A stretch of 13,082 bases of DNA from an uncultured Alphaproteobacteria bacterium (GTDB lineage: Bacteria > Pseudomonadota > Alphaproteobacteria > Rhizobiales > Pleomorphomonadaceae): positions 1 through 13,082 of the forward strand of contig CALCDT010000197.1 of the NCBI GenBank assembly GCA_937900425.1. The letters are read 5' to 3'. Every line of letters begins with the position of its first letter. Positions within the stretch are counted from its first letter, which is position 1. The position numbers and the translations under genes are program-made. Of the stretch, positions 1 to 6,465 are shown piece after piece. The notes under the pieces were generated by a model. The model saw only the letters and a list, made by a program, of their open reading frames with translations, was not told the DNA's origin and searched no databases.

Positions 1-55
1 CGTCGCGCACCTCGTCCAGCTTGAACGGCTTGATGATGGCCATGACGATCTTCAT
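1..55 (-). CDS. Nitrogen regulatory protein PII, 5' fragment (gene runs off the left edge)
   Basis: Read on the minus strand, the ATG at 55 opens a frame giving 18 residues that start MKIVMAIIKPFKLDEVRD, the first beta strand and helix of a PII (GlnB/GlnK) signal protein. PII trimers sense 2-oxoglutarate, ATP/ADP and, through uridylylation, glutamine. They act on Amt channels, the NtrB kinase and GlnE. An AGAGGGGA ribosome site lies about 11 bases before the ATG. All 55 bases are identical to the start of the complete glnK at 2481-2535, while the sequences upstream of the two ATGs are unrelated, so this is a second PII gene in the opposite orientation. In many alphaproteobacteria the second PII gene is glnB, followed by glnA. 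That would place glnA left of the window, but it cannot be seen. A sigma-54-like promoter at 293-308 reads toward it. Confidence 0.85.
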   Translation of the reverse strand, partial: MKIVMAIIKPFKLDEVRD

Positions 56-196
56 CTCGGCGAATCCCCTCTGACTCTCGTAGTCCCGCGTCGACCGGGC
101 GGCCTCACGAGACCCTCCGGCGGCTCGGCCGGGACGATCCCGGCGACGCTTCGTCTCTGGGCCGCGCGGTCGTTCGGACCGGCGGCCGGGCGGAGC

Positions 197-238
197 GCGG
201 ACTTCGGCGAAATCGGGCGATTTCGCGGCGAAGACCGC
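197..238 (-). other. Long stem-loop in the leader of the PII gene
   Basis: Bases 197-200 pair with 235-238, 202-206 with 229-233, and 207-214 with 219-226. This gives 17 base pairs around a 4-base loop, with one A/A mismatch and a 2-base bulge. It lies between the predicted minus-strand transcription start (about 282) and the PII start codon at 55. No T-run follows on either strand, so it does not look like a classical terminator. It may stabilise or regulate the leader RNA. Confidence 0.55.
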
Positions 239-292
239 ATCGGACGGGCGGCGAGGTCGCCCGCCGCCCGCCGCGTTCGACGCCGCCCCCGT

Positions 293-308
293 AACAATCT
301 TCGTGCCA
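293..308 (-). promoter_or_regulatory. Sigma-54-like promoter driving the PII gene
   Basis: On the minus strand this reads TGGCACG-AAGA-TTGTT. The -24 element matches the RpoN consensus TGGCACG exactly and the four-base spacing to the -12 element is correct. The -12 box is TTGTT where the consensus is TTGCW. It is 15/16 identical to the opposite promoter at 631-646. Transcription would start near 282, leaving a leader of about 225 nt before the ATG at 55. Confidence 0.6.
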
Positions 309-509
309 CCGGCGCCGCATTGCCCGCTGCGGCGGCAATTTTCGGCTTCGCACGGCCACGGGGAGGCTCCCGCCGCCACGATTTCGCCGCCTTCCGGCTT
401 CGCTTCGCCGAGATCCGTCGGCTCTGCCCAAAAATGAATCGGACGTCGCTGCGGCGCGACCTGCGCGAGTCCGAAAACGCCTTCATCGAAGGCAGTTGTC
501 CATTTTTTA

Positions 510-526
510 TGCAAATGCATGTGGCA
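510..526. promoter_or_regulatory. Possible NtrC-type activator site
   Basis: TGCA-N6-TG-NN-GCA occupies 17 bases and agrees with the enterobacterial NtrC consensus at about 11 positions. It sits in the only AT-rich stretch of the region, next to a T6 run, about 105 bases upstream of the amt -24 element and about 200 bases upstream of the PII one. These are usual distances for an enhancer serving either promoter. The match is imperfect and could be chance. Confidence 0.3.
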
Positions 527-630
527 GTCAGGTCTCGCGCCTCGACGCCGCCGATCGGCGGTTGCTCCCGCGCGCTCCGCCCGCCACGGAAAACCGGCGC
601 CCGCAACGGCGAACTGCCCGAAACGCGACT

Positions 631-646
631 TGGCACGAAGCTTGTT
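631..646 (+). promoter_or_regulatory. Sigma-54-like promoter driving amt
   Basis: TGGCACG-AAGC-TTGTT has a perfect -24 box, the correct four-base spacer and a one-base deviation (TTGT for TTGC) at -12. A start near 657 would give a leader of about 160 nt before the amt ATG at 816. RpoN-dependent, NtrC-activated expression under nitrogen limitation is the known pattern for amt/glnK loci in proteobacteria. Downstream glnK and the second amt have no comparable promoter, so this one may serve all three genes. Confidence 0.65.
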
Positions 647-718
647 TATCCGTGTCGCCATCGTTTGTGACGCGAGGGTTTCGGGCACCCGCCCGGGCCG
701 ACCTTCCGTGCTTTCGAT

Positions 719-735
719 CCCGGCCGGCGGCCGGG
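719..735 (+). other. GC stem-loop in the amt leader
   Basis: CCCGGCC (719-725), a GGC loop and GGCCGGG (729-735) form a 7-bp hairpin. It is flanked by CCTTCC (702-707) and GGAAGG (743-748), which can pair as an outer stem. It lies about 80 bases before the amt start codon. Its role is unknown, and GC-rich DNA makes such stems common. Confidence 0.35.
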
Positions 736-815
736 GACGGGAGGAAGGCCGAACGCCACCCACCATGGCACCCGTATTCTGGCGCTCCCGTCGACATGCA
801 GAAAAAGGCACGTCC

Positions 816-2189
816 ATGAAGTTGTTGAAGATCGTAACCGCGGCCACGTCGATGGCCGCCCTGGCGGTTCTGCCCGCCTTCGGGCAGGACGCCCCGGCCG
901 AAGCCGTCGAAGCGGCCGTCGAAACCGTCACCGAAACGATGGACAAGGGCGACGTCACCTGGATGATGGTGGCGACGATCCTCGTCCTGCTGATGACCGT
1001 TCCCGGTCTCGCCCTGTTCTACGGCGGCCTCGTGCGCGCCAAGAACATGCTCTCCGTGCTGATGCAGGTGATGATGATCGCCTCGGTCATCATGCTGGTC
1101 TGGGTGATCTACGGCTACAGCTTCGCCTTCGGCGGCAGCGACAGCGCCTACTGGGGCGGCCTCGGCAAGCTGTTCCTCGCCGGCGTCACCTCCGACTCGA
1201 CCGTCGCCACCTTCACCGACGGCGTCGTGATCCCCGAGTTCCTGTTCATCTGCTTCCAGATGACCTTCGCCGCGATCACCCCGGCCCTGATCGTCGGCGC
1301 CTTCGCCGAGCGCATCAAGTTCTCGGCGGTGATCCTGTTCTCGATCCTCTGGGTCACCTTCGTCTACTTCCCGATCGCCCACATGGTCTGGGACGCCAAC
1401 GGCCTGATCTTCACTGGCGCCCACGCCGGCGGCATCGCCGCGATCGACTTCGCCGGCGGCACCGTCGTCCACATCAACGCCGGCATCGCCGCCCTCGTCG
1501 GCTGCATCCTCGTCGGCAAGCGCACGGGCTATCCCCGTGACATGATGGCCCCGCACTCGATGACGCTCACCATGGTCGGCGCCTCGCTGCTCTGGGTCGG
1601 CTGGTTCGGCTTCAACGCCGGCTCCAACCTCGAGGCCAACGGCGGCACCACCCTGGTGATGCTCAACACCTTCGTCGCCACCGCGGCCGCGGCCGTCGCC
1701 TGGGGCGTGATCGAGACCATCACCCGCGGCAAGGCCTCCATGCTCGGCGCCGCCTCCGGCGTCGTCGCCGGTCTCGTCGCCATCACCCCGGCCTGCGGCA
1801 CCTCCGGCCCGATCGGCGCCATCATCCTCGGCGCGATCGCCAGCCTCGGCTGCTACTTCTTCGTCGCCGTGGTCAAGCCCAAGGCCGGCTACGACGACAG
1901 CCTCGACGTCTTCGGCGTCCACGGCATCGGCGGCATCATCGGCGCGATCGGCACCGGCATCTTCGCCGCCGATTCGCTCGGCGGCGCCGGCTACGCCGAC
2001 GGCGTCACCATGGCCTCGCAGGTCTACTCCCAGGTCGTCGCCGTGCTGATCACCGTCGTCTGGTGCGGCATCGCCTCGGTCGTGCTCTACAAGATCGTCG
2101 ACCTCGTCGTCGGCCTTCGTCCGAGCATCGAGGCCGAGCGCGAGGGTCTCGACCTCTCCAGCCACGGCGAATCGGCCTACCACAGCTGA
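816..2189 (+). CDS. amtB: Ammonium transporter, AmtB type
   Basis: This 457-residue protein is an Amt/Rh channel moving ammonium across the inner membrane. A signal peptide (residues 1-23, ending AFG) is followed by an Ala/Glu-rich periplasmic stretch and about 11 membrane helices. By comparison with E. coli AmtB I can place the outer ammonium site W192, F151 and S270, the Phe gate F151/F266, the signature Asp D211 in DFAGGTVVH, and the pore twin histidines H219 and H369. All are intact. The C-terminal tail GLDLSSHGESAYHS closely matches the tail of E. coli AmtB, which takes part in GlnK-controlled gating. I chose the ATG at 816 because it gives the signal peptide and has AAAAAGG 7-8 bases upstream. 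The frame stays open further left but carries unrelated arginine-rich sequence. glnK follows after 291 bases. Sigma-54 control is likely. Confidence 0.95.
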   Translation: MKLLKIVTAATSMAALAVLPAFGQDAPAEAVEAAVETVTETMDKGDVTWMMVATILVLLMTVPGLALFYGGLVRAKNMLSVLMQVMMIASVIMLVWVIYGYSFAFGGSDSAYWGGLGKLFLAGVTSDSTVATFTDGVVIPEFLFICFQMTFAAITPALIVGAFAERIKFSAVILFSILWVTFVYFPIAHMVWDANGLIFTGAHAGGIAAIDFAGGTVVHINAGIAALVGCILVGKRTGYPRDMMAPHSMTLTMVGASLLWVGWFGFNAGSNLEANGGTTLVMLNTFVATAAAAVAWGVIETITRGKASMLGAASGVVAGLVAITPACGTSGPIGAIILGAIASLGCYFFVAVVKPKAGYDDSLDVFGVHGIGGIIGAIGTGIFAADSLGGAGYADGVTMASQVYSQVVAVLITVVWCGIASVVLYKIVDLVVGLRPSIEAEREGLDLSSHGESAYHS

Positions 2190-2197
2190 TCCGGAAG

Positions 2198-2245
2198 CCG
2201 GCGCCGGCGTCCGCTCCCCCCCGGGGGCGGGCGTCCCGGCGCCGG
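2198..2245 (+). terminator. GC-rich inverted repeat after amt (possible terminator or attenuator)
   Basis: Two copies of CCGGCGCCGG (2198-2207 and 2236-2245) can pair. They enclose a C-rich/G-rich segment that can extend the stem. It begins 9 bases after the amt stop codon. No T-run follows, so intrinsic termination would be weak. It may reduce read-through into glnK or protect the 3' end of the amt message. The rest of the 291-base gap shows no gene and no clear promoter. Confidence 0.4.
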
Positions 2246-2480
2246 ACGGGCTTTCGCCCACGCATCCGGCGCTCCCGACCCCCTCAACTTTTCGCCGCCG
2301 ACGCCCTAAGCTGATCGGCGAGATCGGTGCGAGACCATCCTCGCCCCCGGCGCGTTCACCCCTTGCGGGAGCGCGCGCCGGAACCGCGGGCGAACCGGCA
2401 GGGGCCATGAGCGGCCGTCGCAGTCATCCGCCACGGACCACGGGGCTCACCGGGCCGGGCAAGAAGGGAGAACACACCCC

Positions 2481-2819
2481 ATGAAGATCGTCATGGCCAT
2501 CATCAAGCCGTTCAAGCTGGACGAGGTGCGCGACGCGCTCACCGCGATCGGCGTGCACGGCCTCACCGTCACCGAGGTCAAGGGCTACGGCCGCCAGAAG
2601 GGCCACACCGAGATCTACCGCGGCGCCGAATACGCCGTCAGCTTCCTGCCCAAGCTCAAGATCGAGGTCGCCGTCGCCTCCGACCTCGCCGACAAGGTCG
2701 TCGACGCCATCTCCGCCGCCGCAAAGACCGGACAGATCGGCGACGGCAAGATCTTCGTCTTCGGCATCGAGCAGGCCGTCCGCATCCGCACCGGAGAAAC
2801 CGACGGCGACGCCCTCTGA
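2481..2819 (+). CDS. glnK: PII signal protein GlnK
   Basis: This complete 112-residue PII protein has the normal family length. The T-loop contains GRQKGHTEIYRGAEY with Y51, the residue uridylylated by GlnD, and Y46. The B-loop is TGQIGDGKIF (83-92) and the C-loop RIRTGE (101-106); both form the nucleotide-binding cleft between subunits. Known role: when ammonium is plentiful, unmodified GlnK inserts its T-loops into the cytoplasmic pores of Amt trimers and blocks them. When nitrogen is short, uridylylation and 2-oxoglutarate binding release it. Its position between two amt genes (291 bases after one, 143 before the other) fits this job for both. AAGAAGGGAG lies 10 bases before the ATG. Its first 55 bases equal those of the divergent PII gene at the left edge. 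GlnK rather than GlnB is assigned from context, because sequence alone does not separate them. Confidence 0.95.
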   Translation: MKIVMAIIKPFKLDEVRDALTAIGVHGLTVTEVKGYGRQKGHTEIYRGAEYAVSFLPKLKIEVAVASDLADKVVDAISAAAKTGQIGDGKIFVFGIEQAVRIRTGETDGDAL

Positions 2820-2832
2820 GCGCATCGACGGC

Positions 2833-2871
2833 GCCCCGGCGGGGCCCGCCGCCGCCCCGCCGTGGGCGGGG
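2833..2871 (+). other. Two consecutive short GC hairpins between glnK and the second amt
   Basis: GCCCC-GGC-GGGGC (2833-2845) is followed by CCCCGCC-GTG-GGCGGGG (2855-2871), stems of 5 and 7 bp with 3-base loops. They begin 14 bases after the glnK stop. Neither has a T-run. They could lower read-through into the second amt so that PII and channel are made in unequal amounts, or act as 3' stabilisers. This is inference only. Confidence 0.4.
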
Positions 2872-2962
2872 AGGGGGCACCGGGCGGGATCATCCGCGCC
2901 GGACCGACGCGCGGCGGGCGCCGCATCTTCCGACTTCCGCAGAAACCACAAGGACACGACCC

Positions 2963-4327
2963 ATGAAGCTGCAAAAGACCTTCATCGGCCTCGCCCTCGC
3001 CGCGACCATCGCGGCGGTTCCGGCGCTGGCGCAGGAGGCCGCCCCGGCCGCCGAAGCCGCCGTCGAGGCTGCGGCCGAGGCCCCGGCCTTCGCCGCGGCC
3101 GCCGACACCGCCTACATCTTCAACACCCTGCTGTTCCTGATGGGCGGCTTCCTGGTGATGTGGATGGCGGCCGGCTTCGCCATGCTCGAGGCGGGCCTCG
3201 TGCGTTCCAAGAACGTGTCGATGCAGTGCCTCAAGAACATCGCGCTCTATTCGATCGCGGGGCTGATGTTCTGGATCACCGGCTACAGCATCATGTACGT
3301 CGGCGTCGACGGCGGCTACTTCGGCAGCATCGGGGCCTATTCCTTCGATGACGTCGGCGGAAACGCGCTCGACACCGGCTATTCGACGGCCTCGGACTGG
3401 TTCTTCCAGATGGTGTTCTGCGCCACCACCGCCTCGATCGTCTCCGGCACCCTCGCCGAGCGCATCAAGCTGTGGCCGTTCCTGATCTTCACCGTGATCC
3501 TCACCGGCATCCTCTATCCGATCACCGGGTCGTGGCAGTGGGGCGGCGGCTGGCTCAGCGAGATGGGCTTCTCCGACTTCGCCGGCTCGACCCTCGTCCA
3601 CTCGGTCGGTGGCTGGGCGGCGCTCTCCGGCGCGATCCTGCTCGGCGCCCGCAAGGGCAAGTACGGCCCCTCGGGCGCGGTCCATCCGATCCCGGGCTCG
3701 TCGATGCCTCTGGCGACGCTCGGCACCTTCATCCTCTGGCTCGGCTGGTTCGGCTTCAACGGCGCCTCCCAGCTCGCCATGGGCACGATCGGTGACGTCA
3801 CCGACGTCTCGCGCATCTTCGCCAACACCAACCTCGCGGCCTGCGGCGGCGTGGTCGCGGCGATGATCCTCACCCAGATCCTCTACAAGAAGGTCGACGT
3901 GACGATGGCGCTCAACGGCGCGCTCGCCGGTCTCGTCTCGATCACCGCCGAGCCGCTGGCCCCGACGCCGCTGATGGCGGTGGTGATCGGCGCCGTCGGC
4001 GGCCTCATCGTCGTCGTCGCCGTGCCGATGCTCGACAAGATGAAGATCGACGACGTCGTCGGCGCCATCCCGGTGCATCTGCTCGCCGGCATCTGGGGCA
4101 CGCTCGCCGTGCCGCTCACCAACGCCGACACCTCCTTCGCCCTGCAGGCGGTGGGCATCGTCTCGATCGGCGCCTTCACGCTGGTGACGAGCGCGATCGT
4201 CTGGATGGCCCTCAAGGCCACGGTCGGCATCCGTGCCAGCGAGGAAGAGGAGGCGATGGGGCTCGACCAGGCCGAGGTCGGCGTCGAGGCCTATCCGGAG
4301 TTCGGCATCGGTTCGGGCCGGCTCTGA
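2963..4327 (+). CDS. amt: Ammonium transporter, second Amt of a different subfamily
   Basis: This 454-residue Amt channel has a signal peptide (1-23, ALA before Q24), an Ala/Glu-rich periplasmic lead of about 25 residues, and about 11 membrane helices. Key positions are intact: signature D205 in SDFAGSTLVH, pore histidines H213 and H372, Phe gate F152/F265 and S269. It is clearly not a recent copy of the upstream amt. The first transmembrane region has a different, MLEAGLVRSKNVSMQ-type sequence, there are extra loop residues, and the tail reads GLDQAEVGVEAYPEF, as in Amt proteins outside the E. coli AmtB group. AAGGA lies 8 bases before the ATG. It follows glnK by 143 bases and is probably co-regulated, though hairpins at 2833-2871 may modulate it. 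The two channels may differ in affinity or in PII partner. Confidence 0.94.
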   Translation: MKLQKTFIGLALAATIAAVPALAQEAAPAAEAAVEAAAEAPAFAAAADTAYIFNTLLFLMGGFLVMWMAAGFAMLEAGLVRSKNVSMQCLKNIALYSIAGLMFWITGYSIMYVGVDGGYFGSIGAYSFDDVGGNALDTGYSTASDWFFQMVFCATTASIVSGTLAERIKLWPFLIFTVILTGILYPITGSWQWGGGWLSEMGFSDFAGSTLVHSVGGWAALSGAILLGARKGKYGPSGAVHPIPGSSMPLATLGTFILWLGWFGFNGASQLAMGTIGDVTDVSRIFANTNLAACGGVVAAMILTQILYKKVDVTMALNGALAGLVSITAEPLAPTPLMAVVIGAVGGLIVVVAVPMLDKMKIDDVVGAIPVHLLAGIWGTLAVPLTNADTSFALQAVGIVSIGAFTLVTSAIVWMALKATVGIRASEEEEAMGLDQAEVGVEAYPEFGIGSGRL

Positions 4328-4360
4328 TCGCTCGGGCCTCACCGCACGTCGCTTGACCCT

Positions 4361-4390
4361 GGAACCCGGCTTCGGCCGGGTTCCTTCGTT
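4361..4390 (+). terminator. Intrinsic terminator shared by amt and tesB
   Basis: GGAACCCGGC (4361-4370), a TTCG tetraloop and GCCGGGTTCC (4375-4384) make a perfect 10-bp stem with the very stable UUCG loop, followed by TTCGTTT. It lies 33 bases after the second amt stop and 31 bases past the tesB stop on the other strand. It probably ends amt transcription and may also stop transcripts arriving from tesB, although no T-run follows in that direction. Confidence 0.8.
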
Positions 4391-4415
4391 TCCGGGGGAG
4401 GGCTCGGCGCCGCTC

Positions 4416-5294
4416 TCAGCGCCGCTTGGGGCGGATCAGGCCCTCCTGGGCCACCGAGGCGACGAGGGTGCCGTCGCGGGCGTAGAGCGAGCCGCGGGTG
4501 AAGCCCCGCCCGCCGCCGCTCGCCGGGCTGTCCTGGACGTAGAGGATCCACTCGTCGGCGCGAAAGCGCCGGTGGAACCACATGGCGTGGTCGAGGCTGG
4601 CGACCTGGAGCTCGGGATCGAACACGGAGCGGCCGTGGGCGTAGAGCGAGGTGTCGAGCAGGGTCATGTCGGAGGCGTAGGCGAGGGCGCAGCGGTGCAG
4701 GCCGTCGTCGTCCGGCAGCCGTTCGCGGACGCGGAACCACATCATCTGGCGCGGCTCGCCGTCGCTGCGGTCGACGTAGCGGCGCAGGTCGACCGGGCGC
4801 ATGTCGAGCGGGCGCGGCCGGTTCCAGTAGTCGCGGATCGGGGCGGGGGCGCTGGCCAGGATGTCGGCGGCGAGCGCCGGCCCGCTCGGCAGGTCTTCCG
4901 GGCCCGGCACGCCCTCGGGCATGGCGATCTGGTGCTCCAGCCCCTCCTCCTCGGTCTGGAACGAGGCGGACAGCGAGAAGATCGGGCGGCCGTGCTGGAT
5001 GGCGCGCACGCGCCGGGTGGTGAAGCTGCCGCCGTCGCGGATGCGCTCGACCTCGTAGACGATCGGAACCGCCGGATCGCCCGGCAGCATGAAATAGGCG
5101 TGGAGCGAATGGGCGGCGCGGCCCTCGACGGTGCGGGTCGCGGCGACGAGGGCCTGGCCGATGACCTGGCCGCCGAACACCCGCTGCCAGCCGAAGTTCG
5201 GGCTGCGGCCGCGGTAGAGGTTGGTTTCGAGCCGTTCGAGGTCGAGAATGTCGGCGAGCGTCTCGGGGGGCTGCCGGGGATCGTCCGGGGTCAT
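4416..5294 (-). CDS. tesB: Acyl-CoA thioesterase II (TesB family)
   Basis: This 292-residue cytoplasmic enzyme hydrolyses acyl-CoA to free fatty acid and CoA. It is a double hotdog protein: an N-terminal hotdog at about 12-115 with the GGQVIGQAL motif at 41-49, and a C-terminal one at about 150-288 with SLDHAMWFHRRF and RGFTRGSLYARDG. Compared with the E. coli TesB triad Asp/Thr/Gln, the Asp (D209, YASD) and Gln (Q283, AQEG) are present, while the Thr position is Ser (S233, ASLDH), a conservative change. Length is normal (E. coli 286). GAGG lies 6 bases before the ATG at 5294. tesB next to amtB on the opposite strand is also the E. coli arrangement, so it is old neighbourhood rather than evidence of shared function. 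It is the last gene of a minus-strand series after topoisomerase IB. Confidence 0.92.
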   Translation of the reverse strand: MTPDDPRQPPETLADILDLERLETNLYRGRSPNFGWQRVFGGQVIGQALVAATRTVEGRAAHSLHAYFMLPGDPAVPIVYEVERIRDGGSFTTRRVRAIQHGRPIFSLSASFQTEEEGLEHQIAMPEGVPGPEDLPSGPALAADILASAPAPIRDYWNRPRPLDMRPVDLRRYVDRSDGEPRQMMWFRVRERLPDDDGLHRCALAYASDMTLLDTSLYAHGRSVFDPELQVASLDHAMWFHRRFRADEWILYVQDSPASGGGRGFTRGSLYARDGTLVASVAQEGLIRPKRR

Positions 5295-5340
5295 CGTCGT
5301 CCTCGCCGAAGGCCGCGCCGGCCATCGGCGCGATTCCCGG

Positions 5341-5349
5341 TCTATAGCA
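5341..5349 (-). promoter_or_regulatory. Possible extended -10 promoter of tesB
   Basis: The minus strand reads TGC-TATAGA, an extended -10 pattern, 47 bases before the tesB ATG and inside the 108-base gap after the topoisomerase gene. It is the only TATA-like word in that GC-rich gap. No -35 box is apparent. It would let tesB be expressed apart from the upstream genes. Confidence 0.35.
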
Positions 5350-5402
5350 CGGCGCGCGGTGGCCGGCGCAGCCGCCGCGGCGACCGGTCCGCCCGCCGTT
5401 CC

Positions 5403-6425
5403 TCAGGTCGCGATCCGCGACAGCCAGGCGAGCACCGCGCTCTCCTCGGTGCGAAGGCCCGGCGCCGGATCGGCCTCGATGGCGGCGGCGAGCGCCGCGC
5501 GCAGGCTGCCGTCCTCCCAGCCGGTGAAGACGGCGGGGTGGATGTAGCCGGTGCGGCAGACGGAGCGGGTGTTGTTGAGGCGGCCGGCGACGAGATCGAC
5601 GATCTCGTTGACGCGGCGGCGCAGGGCCGTCTTCGTCTCCGGAACCTCGGCCTCGGCGAAGCGCCAGGCCGCCTCGGTGGTGCCGGTCCAGGTGCGGAAG
5701 TGGCGGGAGGAGAACACCGGGCCGATCGCCGCCCGGATGTAATCGTTGACCTCGGCGGAGGTGACCGGATGGCGGGAGCCGTCGTCGCCGAGATACTGGA
5801 ACAGCGTCTGGCCCGGCAGTTCGTCGATGGTCGACAGCACCCGGGCGATGCGCCGGTCGGTGAGCTTCAGTTGCCATTCCCGGCCCGATTTGCCGCGGAA
5901 GGCGAAGCGCAGCCGGGCGCCCTCGATCTCCAGATGGCGCGAGCGCAGCGTCGTCAGGCCGAAGCTCCTGTTCTCGCGGCGGTAGATCTCGTTGCCGATG
6001 CGGATCGCGGTGTGGTCGAGCAGCCAGACCACGGCGGCGACGACCCGCTCGCGCGGCAGGCCGCGGCGCCTGATATCCCCCTCCACGCTCTCGCGCAGCG
6101 CCGGCAGGGCGGTGGCGAAGTCGGCGAGGCTGGAGAACTTCGCTTCCGAGCGTCCCGCCTGCCAGTCGGGATGGTAGCGGTACTGCTTGCGGCCGCGGAT
6201 GTCGCGGCCGGTCGCCTGGATGTGGGCGAGCGGATCGGCGGCGATCCAGACGTCCTCCCAGGCCGGCGGGATGGCCAGGGCGCGGATGCGGGCGAGCACC
6301 GCCGCGTCGCCGACCCGCTCCCCGTCCGGCCCGACGTAGGAAAAGCCGGTGCCGCGCCGGCGCCGGCGGATGCCGGGGCCGTCGTCGGTGACGTGGACGA
6401 GCCCGGTGGCCTCGGCGAAGGCCAC
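5403..6425 (-). CDS. DNA topoisomerase IB (poxvirus-like, bacterial)
   Basis: This 340-residue type IB topoisomerase relaxes supercoils by nicking one strand through a 3'-phosphotyrosine. It has the small poxvirus/Deinococcus-type layout: an N-terminal DNA-clamp domain to about residue 90, with YRYHPDW (82-88), then the catalytic domain. Catalytic residues visible by family comparison are R142 (IRIGNE), K179 (RGKSG), R244 (HFRTWTGT), N285 (replacing the viral His, as is usual in bacteria) and nucleophile Y294 (CRTGYIHP), nine residues after N285 as expected. The start at 6425 is a GTG with no clear ribosome site, so the exact N-terminus is uncertain. It lies 40 bases after the dehydrogenase stop, which suggests co-transcription with that gene. 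Bacterial TopIB is generally an accessory, non-essential enzyme. Confidence 0.92.
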   Translation of the reverse strand: MAFAEATGLVHVTDDGPGIRRRRRGTGFSYVGPDGERVGDAAVLARIRALAIPPAWEDVWIAADPLAHIQATGRDIRGRKQYRYHPDWQAGRSEAKFSSLADFATALPALRESVEGDIRRRGLPRERVVAAVVWLLDHTAIRIGNEIYRRENRSFGLTTLRSRHLEIEGARLRFAFRGKSGREWQLKLTDRRIARVLSTIDELPGQTLFQYLGDDGSRHPVTSAEVNDYIRAAIGPVFSSRHFRTWTGTTEAAWRFAEAEVPETKTALRRRVNEIVDLVAGRLNNTRSVCRTGYIHPAVFTGWEDGSLRAALAAAIEADPAPGLRTEESAVLAWLSRIAT

Positions 6426-6465
6426 CGGATCGGCCGCGATCGGGGGGAGCGCCGGGCGACCCAGG

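Larger units (their letters stand above)
56..815. promoter_or_regulatory. Divergent control region between the PII gene and amt; no gene
   Basis: I see no credible gene in these 760 bases. The open frames here are arginine-rich GC shadows without family resemblance. The region holds a sigma-54-like promoter in each direction (293-308 minus, 631-646 plus), an AT-rich island at about 500-520 with an NtrC-like dyad, a 17-bp stem-loop at 197-238 in the PII leader, and a GC stem-loop at 719-735 in the amt leader. If the promoters are correct, the leaders are about 225 nt (PII) and 160 nt (amt) long, which leaves room for post-transcriptional control. Confidence 0.7.

Noticed and set aside
52..636. 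194-codon minus-strand frame in the control region
   Set aside because: Very Arg/Pro-rich, it overlaps the promoters and the PII start, and has no ribosome site or similarity that I can see.
519..815. 99-codon upstream extension of amt
   Set aside because: The extension is Arg/Pro-rich and would bury the signal peptide. It also spans the sigma-54 promoter. The ATG at 816 has a ribosome site.
528..2408. 626-codon open frame antisense to amt
   Set aside because: It is an Asp/Gly/Glu/Arg-rich, low-complexity translation opposite a clear Amt gene, as expected from GC-rich codon bias. No family resemblance.
2246..2480. A separate promoter for glnK
   Set aside because: I looked for TGGCAC-type and TTGACA/TATAAT-type boxes and found only poor matches (for example TAAGCT).
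2615..4342. 575-codon open frame antisense to the second amt and part of glnK
   Set aside because: Same GC-driven shadow, rich in Arg, Glu and Gly, with no recognisable domain.
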